This document shows, one piece after another, positions 20,774 through 33,747 of a stretch of 64,000 bases of DNA (position 1 is its first letter; each line of letters opens with the position of its first letter). A program made the position numbers and the translations under genes. Location of the stretch: contig NC_135263.1 of assembly GCF_964204865.1 (NCBI RefSeq), positions 994,501 to 1,058,500 of the forward strand, given 5' to 3'. The notes below the pieces were generated by a model. The model ran no database searches and had not been told where the DNA came from. It saw only the letters and a list, made by a program, of their open reading frames with translations. The DNA is from Styela clava. Taxonomy: Eukaryota; Chordata; Ascidiacea; Stolidobranchia; Styelidae.

Positions 20774-21639
20774 TGAATACTGGGGGAACTGGGCTGGTTC
20801 GTCGTAATCCTGCAACAAAATGTTGATGCAATTTTTAAAAAAGGTTTGTTTGTCTTAATTAATGACCTACATTTTATGATGTTTTTGTGCTCATATTGGC
20901 ATACTTGAATAGTTGTTTGGAATATTTGGTGGGATTGTATGATAGTATATATTCATATTTATCTCGAGGCAGATACAGAAAACTGCATAGCGGGATACGG
21001 TCTTCATATCAGATATGGGATTAGCAATCAGATAGGTCAAATATCTCATGGTTTGGTGTTGGGGATCATAGGTTGACTTCTTTCTTCAGTAGCATGAGCG
21101 CAACCGTTTTCAATATAAAATGACTTTTTCGCCGTTCAGAAGTTGCAAGAAATAGATTTTTAGTTCACGCGATGTTATTGATGCATGGGCTTTCTTATCA
21201 GTCAAAGATGACAAACGAGTACACGAGAAATTATGAAACGGCTTGGTCAAATAATATAGGTTTTGGCTCTTTTAATTTTCTCGACCGTATAATCCGATCA
21301 CCACATTCAAATACATGTCACAATTTCGAAACCTTTTTTAAAAACTTGTTTACATACTCGCTGAAATTATGGATTTTGTGCGATGTTGACGTTGGATGGT
21401 TGGATATGATGGGTGACGTAGGGTGACTAAGAGTTATGAACGACTTTTCATATCACCGCGGATGTGATTCCTTTTTCTGCACCTCTTCAACTTGAAAAGA
21501 ATAGGAATATTGATGACATTATAGCATCCGCACACCATAACAACGGACAATGTCTTGTTATAAAACGGTTGGTGCTTCGGTTTTTGCATGGTGCAAACGT
21601 TTTAAATTAGTTTACCACCGCATCTCCGAATGCGATGGG
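20774..21639. other. No recognised feature
   Basis: Non-coding. Short frames such as 21172-21426 show no family signature. Confidence 0.4.
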
Positions 21640-21870
21640 CAGGTTCAAAGATTCAAATCCTTTGGGATAATCATATGCAAGAGGACTGCTGGTCTCTAGA
21701 AAGTGGTTCATGTAATCCCCGGTCGATTACAACTTCCTCCGACGTCCAGTCCGCGCACCGGAATTAAATACCTGGTTGGCTATTTTTATGGACTCGTAAC
21801 CCTGTCCTAAGGCCGTGTCGCGCCGTATGAATAAACCATTCTATCGGCCTTCCCTCTCCCCGGAATAAAT
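21640..21870 (+). repeat. SINE-like repeat, second copy
   Basis: GGTTCAAAGATTCAAATCC resembles a B-box region. It is followed by CGGTCGATTACAACTTCC, CTGGTTGGCTA and GGCCTTCCCTCTCCCCGG, then AATAAAT, in the same order as the split copy at 241-915. Confidence 0.5.
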
Positions 21871-22224
21871 AGGACAATTCTATCCAATATGACATAATTC
21901 GAATCTTTGCATTAAAATGGTTTATTGAACTCTATATTGAAATGTGTCTCGTCAAGAAAAAAAAGGCTTTAATTGATCAGGTGCAGTATCACCATATTCT
22001 GTACCGGTATTTTCCTTATCACTTTGTTGACTATATATTTGTTTCCGGCCCATGACACGGTGCCATAATACAAGACTAATTCCCTTTTGATGCTTGTTCT
22101 CGTACCACAATAACGATGAGTGTTGTTATTCCACCAACCACGTTCAACTGATGTAAGTTGAAGATGTCAAGTTTGTTCAATTAGGGAAAGATTTTTAAAC
22201 CTGAAAACTAAAGTTGTTCTGATG
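21871..22224. other. No recognised feature
   Basis: AT-rich sequence up to the target duplication of the large hAT element. Confidence 0.4.
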
Positions 22225-22701
22225 TCTTACTACAGTGGTTCTTAAAGTATGGGTCGCGACCCAAACATGGGTCGCGGAAGGTTTAAAAATGGGTCGCGAC
22301 AAGGTCGTCAATGCAAGGGCAATCTAAGAGGAAAGGACGAATTTTCAGCTTTCCCAATGTTTCAATTTAGCTTTTAAACTCTGGGGTATTTGCAAATAAT
22401 GAAATATAAAATTTCATTCACAGAAAGAACTGTCTTGAGCTCATTGTTACATCACAATTCTGATATGCCAGTCACGTGTATTATTTTTATGGTATCGGTA
22501 ACCATGCACGTCGCTTGTCGTTGTGTTGACCGCGTGGAATGTCGTCTTAGTGGATTAAAATAACCAAAAATGGGTGTCTTTTTGGTAATGTAAATTGTAA
22601 TAGACGACGCAATAAAAAAGCTCGCTTCTCGACATTAGATTATTCAATATCTAGAGAGAATGTGACTTCATCTCGAGGCACCATTTACCGCGAACGAAGC
22701 A

Positions 22702-22936
22702 GTGTGTGCACATTTGATGAGTAAAAAGTTGTATATTGCGAGAGATACCGAAGGCCAGCTAGGATGTCGTGTTTGCGACGGACAGCGGACGCCTATTCTG
22801 CTACAATTCCCGACAAGGCACTTGTGCGAGCGAGGATATTTGGCACTGACGGTTATCAAAACTAAGCTCGCAATCGCCTCGATACCCGTGACAACTTGCG
22901 TATTGCGTTAAGTAAAACAGAGCTGTGTATTGAAGA
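22702..22936 (+). pseudogene. hAT transposase C-terminal (hATC) remnant
   Basis: The translation gives LLQFPTRHLCERGYLALTV and then IKTK. After one frameshift it continues RNRLDTRDNLRIALSKTELC. This is the conserved C-terminal dimerisation region of ZBED-like hAT transposases (FPTxYLCExGFSALTxIKTKxRNRL...LRIALS). The BED finger and most of the catalytic core are absent. The nested element starts directly after it. Confidence 0.82.
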
Positions 22937-25148
22937 CAGGGTTGTCCAAAACGAATCGAATATTCGAATGTATTCGAATACCTTTTCGGCTGATTTTCGA
23001 ATAATTCCGAATAGTAGCCACTTTTTGCCGTAAACGTGGTGTTTCGATTTACGGGAATCTTTAAAGGACTTTTTACGCTGTCTCACGTAATGACGATGAA
23101 ATAGAATCGGCACATTGATTGTTTATATTCTGTGCGACCGTACGTCGCATAGTGTTGCGACACATTTGCACGTTTGCGTGGGTGGACATTGCCGACATTC
23201 GTGTACGAGGCTGTTAATTTACAAATTCATTTCCATTATGTCGAAAAATTGAGAAAGTATGTTTATTTTATTTCTATGTGGCCAGCTTATTATTCGCATG
23301 AGTCTTCTCAAGCATGATTTGTGTAACCTTATATTTGGGTCTTAGGGTCTGCCAATCATGCTATTTAATCGCAGGCTGGTTATCGTTACTTTAAAGAGAA
23401 ACACGGCCACCAAGATAAAGTGATTTGTGATCCTTTCGTTTTGCCGATTCAGCAAAACACGACAGGGACAGGAAACACAGCTGTGAAATAACCCGTGGAC
23501 GTACAGTGTAGTACTATCACATTCGAAAATTATTTCAACATTCGGGTAATAAATTGTCCAAAATGATTGCCGCTTTACAACTTAAATTTACCGCTCAATT
23601 ATTAAAAATAGTTAATTCTGTGAGTATGATTCTACCAAACTAACATGATCTGGTTCTAAACATATAACATTATTAGCGAATTTTTCTACCCGTCTTATTG
23701 GAGGCCTATATGTAAAAATCCCTTTTTTGAGTGCTAAAAATAGACATCGTCCTATTTGCCATGTGGACTTATTAGCCGAGAAATACAGTATTTATAGCCG
23801 TCATTGTTACGATATCCAATAAATTGTCACAAGTTGGAAAAACAAGTCGATTTATTAGAAAATAATTTCTGGCAAATAAATATGATAACGATAGTTAAAA
23901 GTATCGATCCTTTATCAGGATGATTTTTTGTTGCACAAAATAATCCAATCCATGACTGGTACCAGCATTTAAAATGTCATGCGGTATTAATTTAATTCTG
24001 TTCAACGTAACTTATGGTTGTATCGACAATCTGTGGACATAAAATGTGTAGTAAACTGACCGATATTATTAAATATTGATTCCTATTTTTATATTGATAA
24101 AATAATGAAAGTATTAATGCCAAATACAACGGGTATTTGTGGACATGAAATATGTGGTAAACTGCCCAATTATAATTAATTTCGGATTCGTGTTTACAAA
24201 ATAATAAAACTAATAATTCTAAAATGCAACGGCGATCTGTGGCCTTCAAATGTGTGGTAAACTGCCCGATTTACAAACATTTGAGTTATGATAATAGAAT
24301 TAAATTAACGCGGTAAGGCATTTCAAGTAGTGGTATCGGTCATGGATTCGAATATTTTGCGCAGAACAAAATCATCCTCGTAAAAAGTCCATACTTTTAA
24401 ATACAAAGCACTGGCAACCATTATTCAAATTAGTTCCCAAGAGCGGGATAAAATATAAATTCTTTTTCCGACATAAATTGTGTGGCAAACTCGCGATTAA
24501 TATTAACTTTTGATTCCTATTTTCGTATTTACAAAATACAACGGCGATCTGTGGACTTACAATGTGTGGTAAACTACCCGATTATAAATAGTTTTTGATT
24601 CCTATTTTCATATTGATGAAATAATAAAAGTATTATTACTCAAACATACAACGGCGATCTGCGGACTTAAAATGTGTGGTAAAGTTCCCGAATATAATTA
24701 ATTTTTGATTCGTATTTTTGTACTCACAAAAAAATTGTCACAAGTCGGAAAAATACCTCATACTTTATCCCGCTTTTCGACAAATAATTTGGATAATGGT
24801 TGGTATTTAAAAGTATGGGCGTTTTACTAGGATGATTTTGTGTTGCGCAAGTATTCAAATCCATCATCGATACCACTATTGTCGTATTAATTTAATTCTG
24901 TTAACATGACTGATGGTATATAAAATATATACTGCAATAATTTGCAAATATGAAATGCCTGGTAATATAGCTAGGTTGTAACTTGTAGATAGCAGTTATT
25001 CCATTGCTTATTGTATGGAAATTCCTACATACATTTAGATAAGCTTCAATTAGTGGATTTTATTTTCGAAGTATTCGAAATTTCATATTCGAAAAAAATA
25101 ATTTCGAATGTATTCGAAATAGTGAACTATTCGGTATTGGCCATCCCT
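22937..25148. mobile_element. Nested element with GAATCGAATATTCG-type ends
   Basis: The left end is CAGGGTTGTCCAAAACGAAT. The right end, reverse-complemented, reads AGGGATGGCCAATACCGAAT, so the termini are imperfect inverted repeats, and both sides continue into runs of TTCGAAT-type motifs. The 16.6-kb hAT copy lacks it. About 17 bp of the host hAT seem lost at the right joint and no 8-bp duplication is visible. Related left ends occur at about 45.69 and 51.29 kb, and a related right-hand part at about 53.45-53.64 kb. No coding capacity seen. Confidence 0.7.
23828..24915. repeat. Internal repeats of the nested element
   Basis: A segment of about 190 bp starting GTCACAAGT appears in direct orientation at about 23828 and 24730 and inverted around 24290-24470. 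Between them lies a unit of about 110 bp with the core AAATGTGTGGTAAACTGCCC, seen near 24040, 24150, 24250, 24480, 24560 and 24670. Confidence 0.7.
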
Positions 25149-25328
25149 TTCAGTTTCATCAATCTCACTGAGTCAATGGACTGTTTCTAATAAATAGTTG
25201 TCTGTATCTGAGTCAAACTGTACTAACATTAAAAACACATTTTGCGTTATTTAGGATTGGGTCGCGAGTATTCATAAAACTCAGATTTGGGTCGCGCTCG
25301 AAAAAGTTTAAGAACCACTGTCTTACTA

Positions 25329-26349
25329 ATTATCAATGTAAAACTTGTATTTACTGCTTTGTTGACGTATAAGATTAATGTTTTCATAAAAAGAGGTAAA
25401 AATTGATACTAAACCAGAAGTGTTTAAATTCTGAACAGTAAAATGCGCAGCCAATCTTTCAAAGGGATAACGGGCAAACCACGAACATGCTGACAATCAA
25501 ACCACGGGCATACTGTCCACATTTTATTGGTCTCGTGTCCGTGTAGAATTATATTAAATATTAATTAGTTAGCATATCCAATATTTTTTTCAGAAGTTTA
25601 GTCAACACGAAGGATGGATGCTCGTGGCTTTACTGTTGCCTGTTGGTGCCAGTAGAGAATGGAGCCTTAAGGCAGCTACATCGCTCCACTAGTCTGGGGG
25701 CTCACCCAGAAGTGACAGCACCCCCTAAACCTCCCTTACTGGCGTAACAGGTAAATTTTGTTCAGATAATTTTATCAATTTCTTTTTTAATCGGACATTT
25801 TGGATTTTGGACAGATAATTTTATCAATTTCTTTTTTAATCGGACATTTTGGATTTTCATTAGTATAAATGCATCAAATGTGTTTTATTTATCATTAGAC
25901 CATTAAATATGCTAAACGACATGCACAGATATAAAATTATCAGTTACTGATTACATATATATATATATACGCAATGTATGTTTTTGAGATGTATGTATAG
26001 TGTATGTACCTTATTAATTAAATATAGCTCATTTGTATAAAATGATAAAATCTCACCCTGTTTGCGTGGATACATGAACTTCTAAAATTTTTGCATCCTA
26101 AATATGTGTATTTTAATTGCAAAACATTTTGAATTCGAAAGACTTATAACATGTATATATTGTATGTATTTTTGTATGTTTTATATTCATTGATTAAACC
26201 TGGCTTTTTCTAGTTGAATTCTCTACGATTTGGCTTTCAAATTTTGTCTGTATAATATTAGGTCTGTTTATTATGTATCAAATATGCATTTGGGACTTTG
26301 AATAAATATGAATAAATCTCAAACTTTAAGAATATTTTGTTTCCTTTGT
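25329..26349. other. Intergenic, short duplication and AT microsatellite
   Basis: A 49-bp direct duplication (AGATAATTTTATCAATTTC at 25764 and 25813) and a short (AT)n run near 25957 are visible. No gene. Confidence 0.55.
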
Positions 26350-29300
26350 ACGTCGATCGAATGATATATGATATACGATTTTTCACCTATGCCGATATAT
26401 GCGAAACAGGCTTTTTCAGCAATGGATTACGCAAAATTTTAAAATTTTGTACCCATCGACTCAAGTTGTTTTGTGTAGACTTTTAGAACCTTATTAATAT
26501 CAAATAATAAAATCTCTTCCCACTTGGGCGGAAAGCGATGTGACTAACGTTTGAAAAGTGTATATATTTACGATTTTTGACCTAAGCCGATATTTGAGAA
26601 ATAGGCACTTTTCAGCAATGAATTACGCATAATTTTAATATTTTGTACTCATCGACTCAATTTGTTTTGTGTAGACTTTTAAAACCTTATTAATATCAAA
26701 TAATAAAATCTATCCCCACTTGGGCGGAAAGCGATGTGACTAACGTTTGAAAAGTGTATATAATTACGATTTTTGACCTATGCCGATATTTGAGAAATAG
26801 GCACTTTTCAGCAATGGATTACGCATAATTTTAAAACTTTGTACCCATCGACTCCAATTGTATTGTGTGGAGTGTATGAATCTTTTTTATATCAATCAAT
26901 AAAATCTCGCCCCTCTTGGGCGGAAAGACATGTGAGTAATGTTTGAAAAGTGCATAAATTTACGATTTTTCACCTATGACGATATAGGCGAAATAGGCTT
27001 TTTTCAGCAATGGATTACACATAATTTTAAAATTTTGTACCCATCGACTCAAATTGTATTGTGTAGAGTGTATGAATCTTTTTTATATCAATCAATAAAA
27101 TCTCGCCCCTCTTGGGCGGAAAGACATTTGAGTAATGTTTGAAAAGTGCATAAATTTACGATTTTTCACCTATGACGATATAGGCGAAATAGGCTTTTTT
27201 CAGCAATGGATTACACATAATTTTAAAATTTTGTACCCATCGACTCAAATTGTATTGTGTAGAGTGTATGAATCTTTTTTATATCAATCAATAAAATCTC
27301 GCCCCTCTTGGGCGGAAAGACATGTGAGTAATGTTTGAAAAGTGCATAAATTTACGATTTTTCACCTATGACGATATAGGCGAAATAGGCTTTTTTCAGC
27401 AATGGATTACACATAATTTTAAAATTTTGTACCCATCGACTCAAATTGTATTGTGTAGAGTGTATGAATCTTTTTTATATCAATCAATAAAATCTCGCCC
27501 CTCTTGGGCGGAAAGACATGTGAGTAACGTTTGAAAATTGCATAAATTTACGATTTTTCACCTATGACGATATAGGCGAAATAGGCTTTTTTCAGCAATG
27601 GATTACACATAATTTTAAAATTTTGTACCCATCGACTCAAATTGTATTGTGTAGAGTGTATGAATCTTTTTTATATCAATCAATAAAATCTCGCCCCTCT
27701 TGGGCGGAAAGACATGTGAGTAATGTTTGAAAAGTGCATAAATTTACGATTTTTCACCTATGACGATATAGGCGAAATAGGCTTTTTTCAGCAATGGATT
27801 ACACATAATTTTAAAATTTTGTACCCATCGACTCAAATTGTATTGTGTAGAGTGTATGAATTTTTTTTATATCAATCAATAAAATCTCGCCCCTCTTGGG
27901 CGGAAAGACATGTGAGTAATGTTTGAAAAGTGCATAAATTTACGATTTTTCACCTATGACGATATAGGCGAAATAGGCTTTTTTCAGCAATGGATTACAC
28001 ATAATTTTAAAATTTTGTACCCATCGACTCAAATTGTATTGTGTAGAGTGTATGAATCTTTTTTATATCAATCAATAAAATCTCGCCCCTCTTGGGCGGA
28101 AAGACATTTGAGTAATGTTTGAAAAAGGCATAAATTTACGATTTTCCACCTATGACGATTTAGGCGAAATAGGCTTTTTTCAGCAATGGATTACACATAA
28201 TTTTAAAATTTTGTACCCATCGACTCAAATTGTATTGTGTAGAGTGTATGAATCTTTTTTATATCAATCAATAAAATCTCGCCCCTCTTGGGCGGAAAGA
28301 CATGTGAGTAATGTTTGAAAAGTGCATAAATTTACGATTTTTCACCTATGACGATATAGGCGAAATAGGCTTTTTTCAGCAATGGATTACACATAATTTT
28401 AAAATTTTGTACCCATCGACTCAAATTGTATTGTGTAGAGTGTAGGAATCTTTTTTATATCAATCAATAAAATCTCGCCCCTCTTGGGCGGAAAGACATG
28501 TGAGTAATGTTTGAAAAGTGCATAAATTTACGATTTTTCACCTATGACGATATAGGCGAAATAGGCTTTTTTCAGCAATGGATTACACATAATTTTAAAA
28601 TTTTGTACCCATCGACTCATATTGTATTGTGTAGAGTGTATGAATCTTTTTTATATCAATCAATAAAATCTCGCCCCTCTTGGGCGGAAAGACATGTGAG
28701 TAATGTTTGAAAAGTGCATAAATTTACGATTTTTCACCTATGACGATATAGGCGAAATAGGCTTTTTTCAGCAATGGATTACACATAATTTAAAAATTTT
28801 GTATCCATCGACTCAAATTGTATTGTGTAGAGTGTATGAATCTTTTTTATATCAATCAATAAAATCTCGCCCCTCTTGGGCGGAAAGACATGTGAGTAAT
28901 GTTTGAAAAGTGCATAAATTTACGATTTCTCACCTATGACGATATAGGCGAAATAGGCTTTTTTCAGCAATGGATTACACATAATTTTAAAATTTTGTAC
29001 CCATCGACTCAAATCGTATTGCGTAGAGTGTATGAATCTTTTTTATATCAATCAATAAAATCTCGCCCCTCTTGGGCGGAAAGACATGTGAGTAATGTTT
29101 GAAAAGTGCATAAATTTACGATTTTTCCCTATGACGATATAGGCGAAATAGGCTTTTTTCAGCAATGGATTACACATAATTTTAAAATTTTGTACCCATC
29201 GACTCAAATTGTATTGTGTAGAGTGTATGAATCTTTTTTATATCAATCAATGAAATCTCGCCCCTCTTGGGCGGAAAGACATGTGAGTAATGTTTGAAAA

Positions 29301-32245
29301 GTGCATAAATTTACGATTTTTCACCTATGACGATATAGGCGAAATAGGCTTTTTTCAGCAATGGATTACACATAATTTTAAAATTTTGTACCCATCGACT
29401 CAAATTGTATTGTGTAGAGTGTATGAATCTTTTTTATATCATTCAATAAAATCTCGCCCCTCTTGGGCGGAAAGACATGTGAGTAATGTTTGAAAAGTGC
29501 ATAAATTTATGATTTTTCACCTATGACGATATAGGCGAAATAGGCTTTTTTCAGCAATGGATTACACATAATTTTAAAATTTTGTACCCATCGACTCAAT
29601 TTGTATTGTGTAGAGTGTATGAATCTTTTTTATATCAATCAATAAAATCTCGCCCCTCTTGGGCGGAAAGACATGTGAGTAATGTTTGAAAAGTGCATAA
29701 ATTTACGATTTTTCACCTATGACGATATAGGCGAAATAGGCTTTTTTCAGCAATGGATTACACATAATTTTAAAATTTTGTACCCATCGACTCAAATTGT
29801 ATTGTGTAGAGTGTATGAATCTTTTTTATATCAATCAATAAAATCTCGCCCCTCTTGGGCGGAAAGACATGTGAGTAATGTTAGAAAAGTGCATAAATTT
29901 ACGATTTTCCACCTATGACGATATAGGCGAAATAGGCTTTTTTCAGCAATGGATTACACATAATTTTAAAATTTTGTACCCATCGACTCAAATTGTATTG
30001 TGTAGAGTGTATGAATCTTTTTTATATCAATCAATAAAATCTCGCCCCTCTTGGGCGGAAAGACATGTGAGTAACGTTTGAAAATTGCATAAATTTACGA
30101 TTTTTCACCTATGACGATATAGGCGAAGTAGGCTTTTTTCAGCAATGGATTACACATAATTTTAAAATTTTGTACCCATCGACTCAAATTGTATTGTGTA
30201 GAGTGTATGAATCTTTTTTATATCAATCAATAAAATCTCGCCCCTCTTGGGCGGAAAGACATGTGAGTAATGTTTGAAAAGTGCATAAATTTACGATTTT
30301 TCACCTATGACGATATAGGCGAAATAGGCTTTTTTCAGCAATGGGTTACACATAATTTTAAAATTTTGTACCCATCGACTCAAATTGTATTGTGTAGAGT
30401 GTATAAATCTTTTTTATATCAATAAATAAAATCTCGCCCCTCTTGGGCGGAAAGACATGTGAGTAATGTTTGAAAAGTGCATAAATTTACGATTTTTCAC
30501 CTATGACGATATAGGCGAAATAGGCTTTTTTCAGCAATGGATTACACATAATTTTAAAGTTTTGTACCCATCGACTCAATTTGTATTGTGTAGAGTGTAT
30601 GAATCTTTTTTATATCAATCAATAAAATCTCGCCCCTCTTGGGCGGAAAGACATGTGAGTAATGTTTGAAAAGTGCATAAATTTACGATTTTTCACCTAT
30701 GACGATATAGGCGAAATAGGCTTTTTTCAGCAATGGATTACACATAATTTTAAAATTTTGTACCCATCGACTCAAATTGTATTGTGTAGAGTGTATGAAT
30801 CTTTTTTATATCAATCAATAAAATCTCGCCCCTCTTGGGCGGAAAGACATGTGAGTAATGTTTGAAAAGTGCATAAATTTACGATTTTCCACCTATGACG
30901 ATATAGGCGAAATAGGCTTTTTTCAGCAATGGATTACACATAATTTTAAAATTTTGTACCCATCGACTCAAATTGTATTGTGTAGAGTGTATGAATCTTT
31001 TTTATATCAATCAATAAAATCTCGCCCCTCTTGGGCGGAAAGACATGTGAGTAACGTTTGAAAATTGCATAAATTTACGATTTTTCACCTATGACGATAT
31101 AGGCGAAGTAGGCTTTTTTCAGCAATGGATTACACATAATTTTAAAATTTTGTACCCATCGACTCAAATTGTATTGTGTAGAGTGTATGAATCTTTTTTA
31201 TATCAATCAATAAAATCTCGCCCCTCTTGGGCGGAAAGACATGTGAGTAACGTTTGAAAATTGCATAAATTTACGATTTTCCACCTATGACGATATAGGC
31301 GAAATAGGCTTTTTTCAGCAATGGATTACACATAATTTTAAAATTTTGTACCCATCGACTCAAATTGTATTGTGTAGAGTGTATGAATCTTTTTTATATC
31401 AATCAATAAAATCTCGCCCCTCTTGGGCGGAAAGACATGTGAGTAATGTTTGAAAAGTGCATAAATTTACGATTTTTCACCTATGACGATATAGGCGAAA
31501 TAGGCTTTTTTCAGCAATGGGTTACACATAATTTTAAAATTTTGTACCCATCGACTCAAATTGTATTGTGTAGAGTGTATGAATCTTTTTTATATCAATC
31601 AATAAAATCTCGCCCCTCTTGGGCGGAAAGACATGTGAGTAATGTTTGAAAAGTGCATAAATTTACGATTTTTCACCTATGACGATATAGGCGAAATAGG
31701 CTTTTTTCAGCAATGGATTACACATAATTTTAAAATTTTGTACCCATCGACTCAAATTGTATTGTGTAGAGTGTATGAATCTTTTTTATATCAATCAATA
31801 AAATCTCGCCCCTCTTGGGCGGAAAGACATGTGAGTAACGTTTGAAAAGTGCATAAATTTACGATTTTTCACCTATGACGATATAGGCGAAATAGGCTTT
31901 TTTTAGCAATGGGTTACACATAATTTTAAAATTTTGTACCCATCGACTCAAATTGTATTGTGTAGAGTGTATGAATCTTTTTTATATCAATCAATAAAAT
32001 CTCGCCCCTCTTGGGCGGAAAGACATGTGAGTAATGTTTGAAAAGTGCATAAATTTACGATTTTTCACCTATGACGATATAGGCGAAATAGGCTTTTTTC
32101 AGCAATGGATTACACATAATTTTAAAATTTTGTACCCATCGACTCAAATTGTATTGTGTAGAGTGTATGAATTTTTTTTTATATCAATCAATAAAATCTC
32201 GCCCCTCTTGGGCGGAAAGACATGTGACTAATGTTTGAAAAGTGT
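26350..32245 (+). repeat. 196-bp satellite block, about 30 units, plus orientation
   Basis: Units repeat at 196 bp with few differences; one unit is 195 bp. The first two to three units (26350-26930) are clearly diverged and central ones nearly identical. Each unit has an AT-rich body, a CCTAT-N6-ATAGG inverted repeat, a short AATTTTAAAATT palindrome, an AATAAA and a GC hairpin CGCCCCTCTTGGGCG. A 67-codon open frame spans each unit and overlaps the next by 8 nt (ATGTTTGA). I do not recognise the family. Confidence 0.95.
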
Positions 32246-32575
32246 ATGGTTTACGATATTTACTTTCAAAGTAATTAGTCGTGCTGCATTTTTTTGTTTA
32301 AAACTCATATTTATAAGCTGTTGTTTGATGATTCGCACTTTACATTTTTCTGGCACGCACTATTGTTCCAATTTACAGAAATAACGTATATAACTTTATT
32401 TTTGTATTTTTATATTCATTCGCTTCCTAATTGCGTATGGGAATTTAGTCCCGCCTCCGATTCTGATATGATATTTGAACTTTTCGCTTGGTTGCATACA
32501 AAGGTCACCGTGAGAGTCACTTCACAGTGGTGTCGTTGTTGTGTTGCATTGTTAATTAAATTTAGGCTGCGTACC
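32246..32575. other. No recognised feature
   Basis: Unique-looking sequence between the satellite and the LINE. The open frames across it (for example 32294-32602) match nothing known. Confidence 0.4.
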
Positions 32576-32591
32576 GGTATTAACTTTGGTC

Positions 32592-33186
32592 GAAAGACTT
32601 GACCACTAATCAAATTTATAGGATTTTACAAAGTAAGAAAAATGATACATATTTGAAAAACCATAAGGAATACATATTTAATAAATTTCACCTAACTAAG
32701 GCAATTAATTGGAATAAAATATGGAAAATAAATATTGGAAACAAGTATAAAGAGTTATGCTGGAAGTTAATTCATAATGGGTTGCCCACTGGAGACAAAA
32801 TAAAACACTGGTTCATTGATGAACCAGGAATGTGTGTCTTATGTGAAAATAATGTTGAAGAAACTGTGTGTCATTTATTTTTAGAATGTGACTGGTCTAG
32901 TGATTTTTGGCAATGGTGTTGCATAGATATTAGTCAAAATACTATTATAGCAAACGATTCGGAATGCAAATCAAAATTAATCACAATATTATGCGGAAAA
33001 TCAACAATTTGGGAATATCGAAATTCAGTAAAATATGATGAAATAGATAAAATGAAAAGTAGTATGCGTTCAATTTTCAAGTGTAAACTGGTAGGGATTT
33101 TAAATTTACTAAAAGCAAGCGAAAGAAATGAATTATTGTTATATGAGCACATGGATGATCTTTTACATAGGTCAATCATGATGTAA
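32592..33186 (+). pseudogene. LINE ORF2 C-terminus with zinc-binding motif, copy 1
   Basis: The open frame of about 197 codons ends at 33186. Its middle reads CWKLIHNGLPTGDKI, MCVLCENN, ETVCHLFLECDWSSDFWQW, which is the zf-RVT zinc-binding module (CxxC ... HxxxxC) found at the end of many non-LTR reverse transcriptases. The endonuclease and reverse transcriptase domains are lost to 5' truncation, so the frame is a remnant although still open. Confidence 0.85.
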
Positions 33187-33747
33187 GTTTATATGCAACA
33201 CCATACTCTGAAAATTATTGAAAGTATGTTATCTGTACATCATTTTCATAAGAGGAAGATGTATCGACTATGAAACATAGATGGCGAATGGGAAAAACCC
33301 AATATGAAAGCGTGGATTTTTCCATATTCTCTGTCTAATTTTTGTATTCTTGTATTTTTCATGCTAACTAAAAAATTAAAATAAAAACTGATTACCTGTA
33401 AATTAAAATTATATTCAACTAACTGCTGAGTGGATTACATGTGGATTAACTCAACTTTTTATATTGGATGTATATCCAATATTTGGACATATATTGGATT
33501 ATATTAAATTAATGACATCATGGTAATGGTATGAATTTTGTCTTTATTTTGATTTTTACTATTCATATGTATTGGGGGGAATGGGATTAAATTAAAAAAT
33601 GATAAACAAAAACATGGAAACAAAAAAAAAATATCTATTTATATATTTATAATAAAATGATTTGATACCAAAATATTAATACGAAAATTCCGTTTGGCAT
33701 TGGAATTTATTTGGCACAAAAAAAATGAAAAAAATAAAAAAAAAAAA
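32592..33747 (+). mobile_element. 5'-truncated LINE with 16-bp target duplication, copy 1
   Basis: Flanked by GGTATTAACTTTGGTC at 32576-32591 and 33748-33763. It ends in an A-rich tail (AAAAAATGAAAAAAATAAAA type), the signature of target-primed reverse transcription, and is heavily truncated at its 5' end. Confidence 0.92.

Larger units (their letters stand above)
22233..25320 (+). mobile_element. hAT transposon (3,088 bp) with nested insertion
   Basis: The ends CAGTGGTTCTTAAAG and TTTAAGAACCACTG are inverted repeats with GGGTCGCGACCC-type subterminal motifs. The 8-bp target duplication TCTTACTA is perfect (22225-22232 and 25321-25328). Removing the nested element leaves about 0.88 kb, similar to the related copy at 16595-17435, so it is a non-autonomous derivative that keeps part of the transposase gene. 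Confidence 0.93.

Noticed and set aside
26350-32245. Hammerhead ribozyme in the satellite (ATGACGA ... GAAA)
   Set aside because: The first core base is wrong and there is no stem II between the two motifs.
26350-32245. Histone 3' stem-loop (hairpin followed by GGAAAGA)
   Set aside because: The hairpin CGCCCCTCTTGGGCG does not fit the histone consensus loop or flanks, and no histone gene is nearby.
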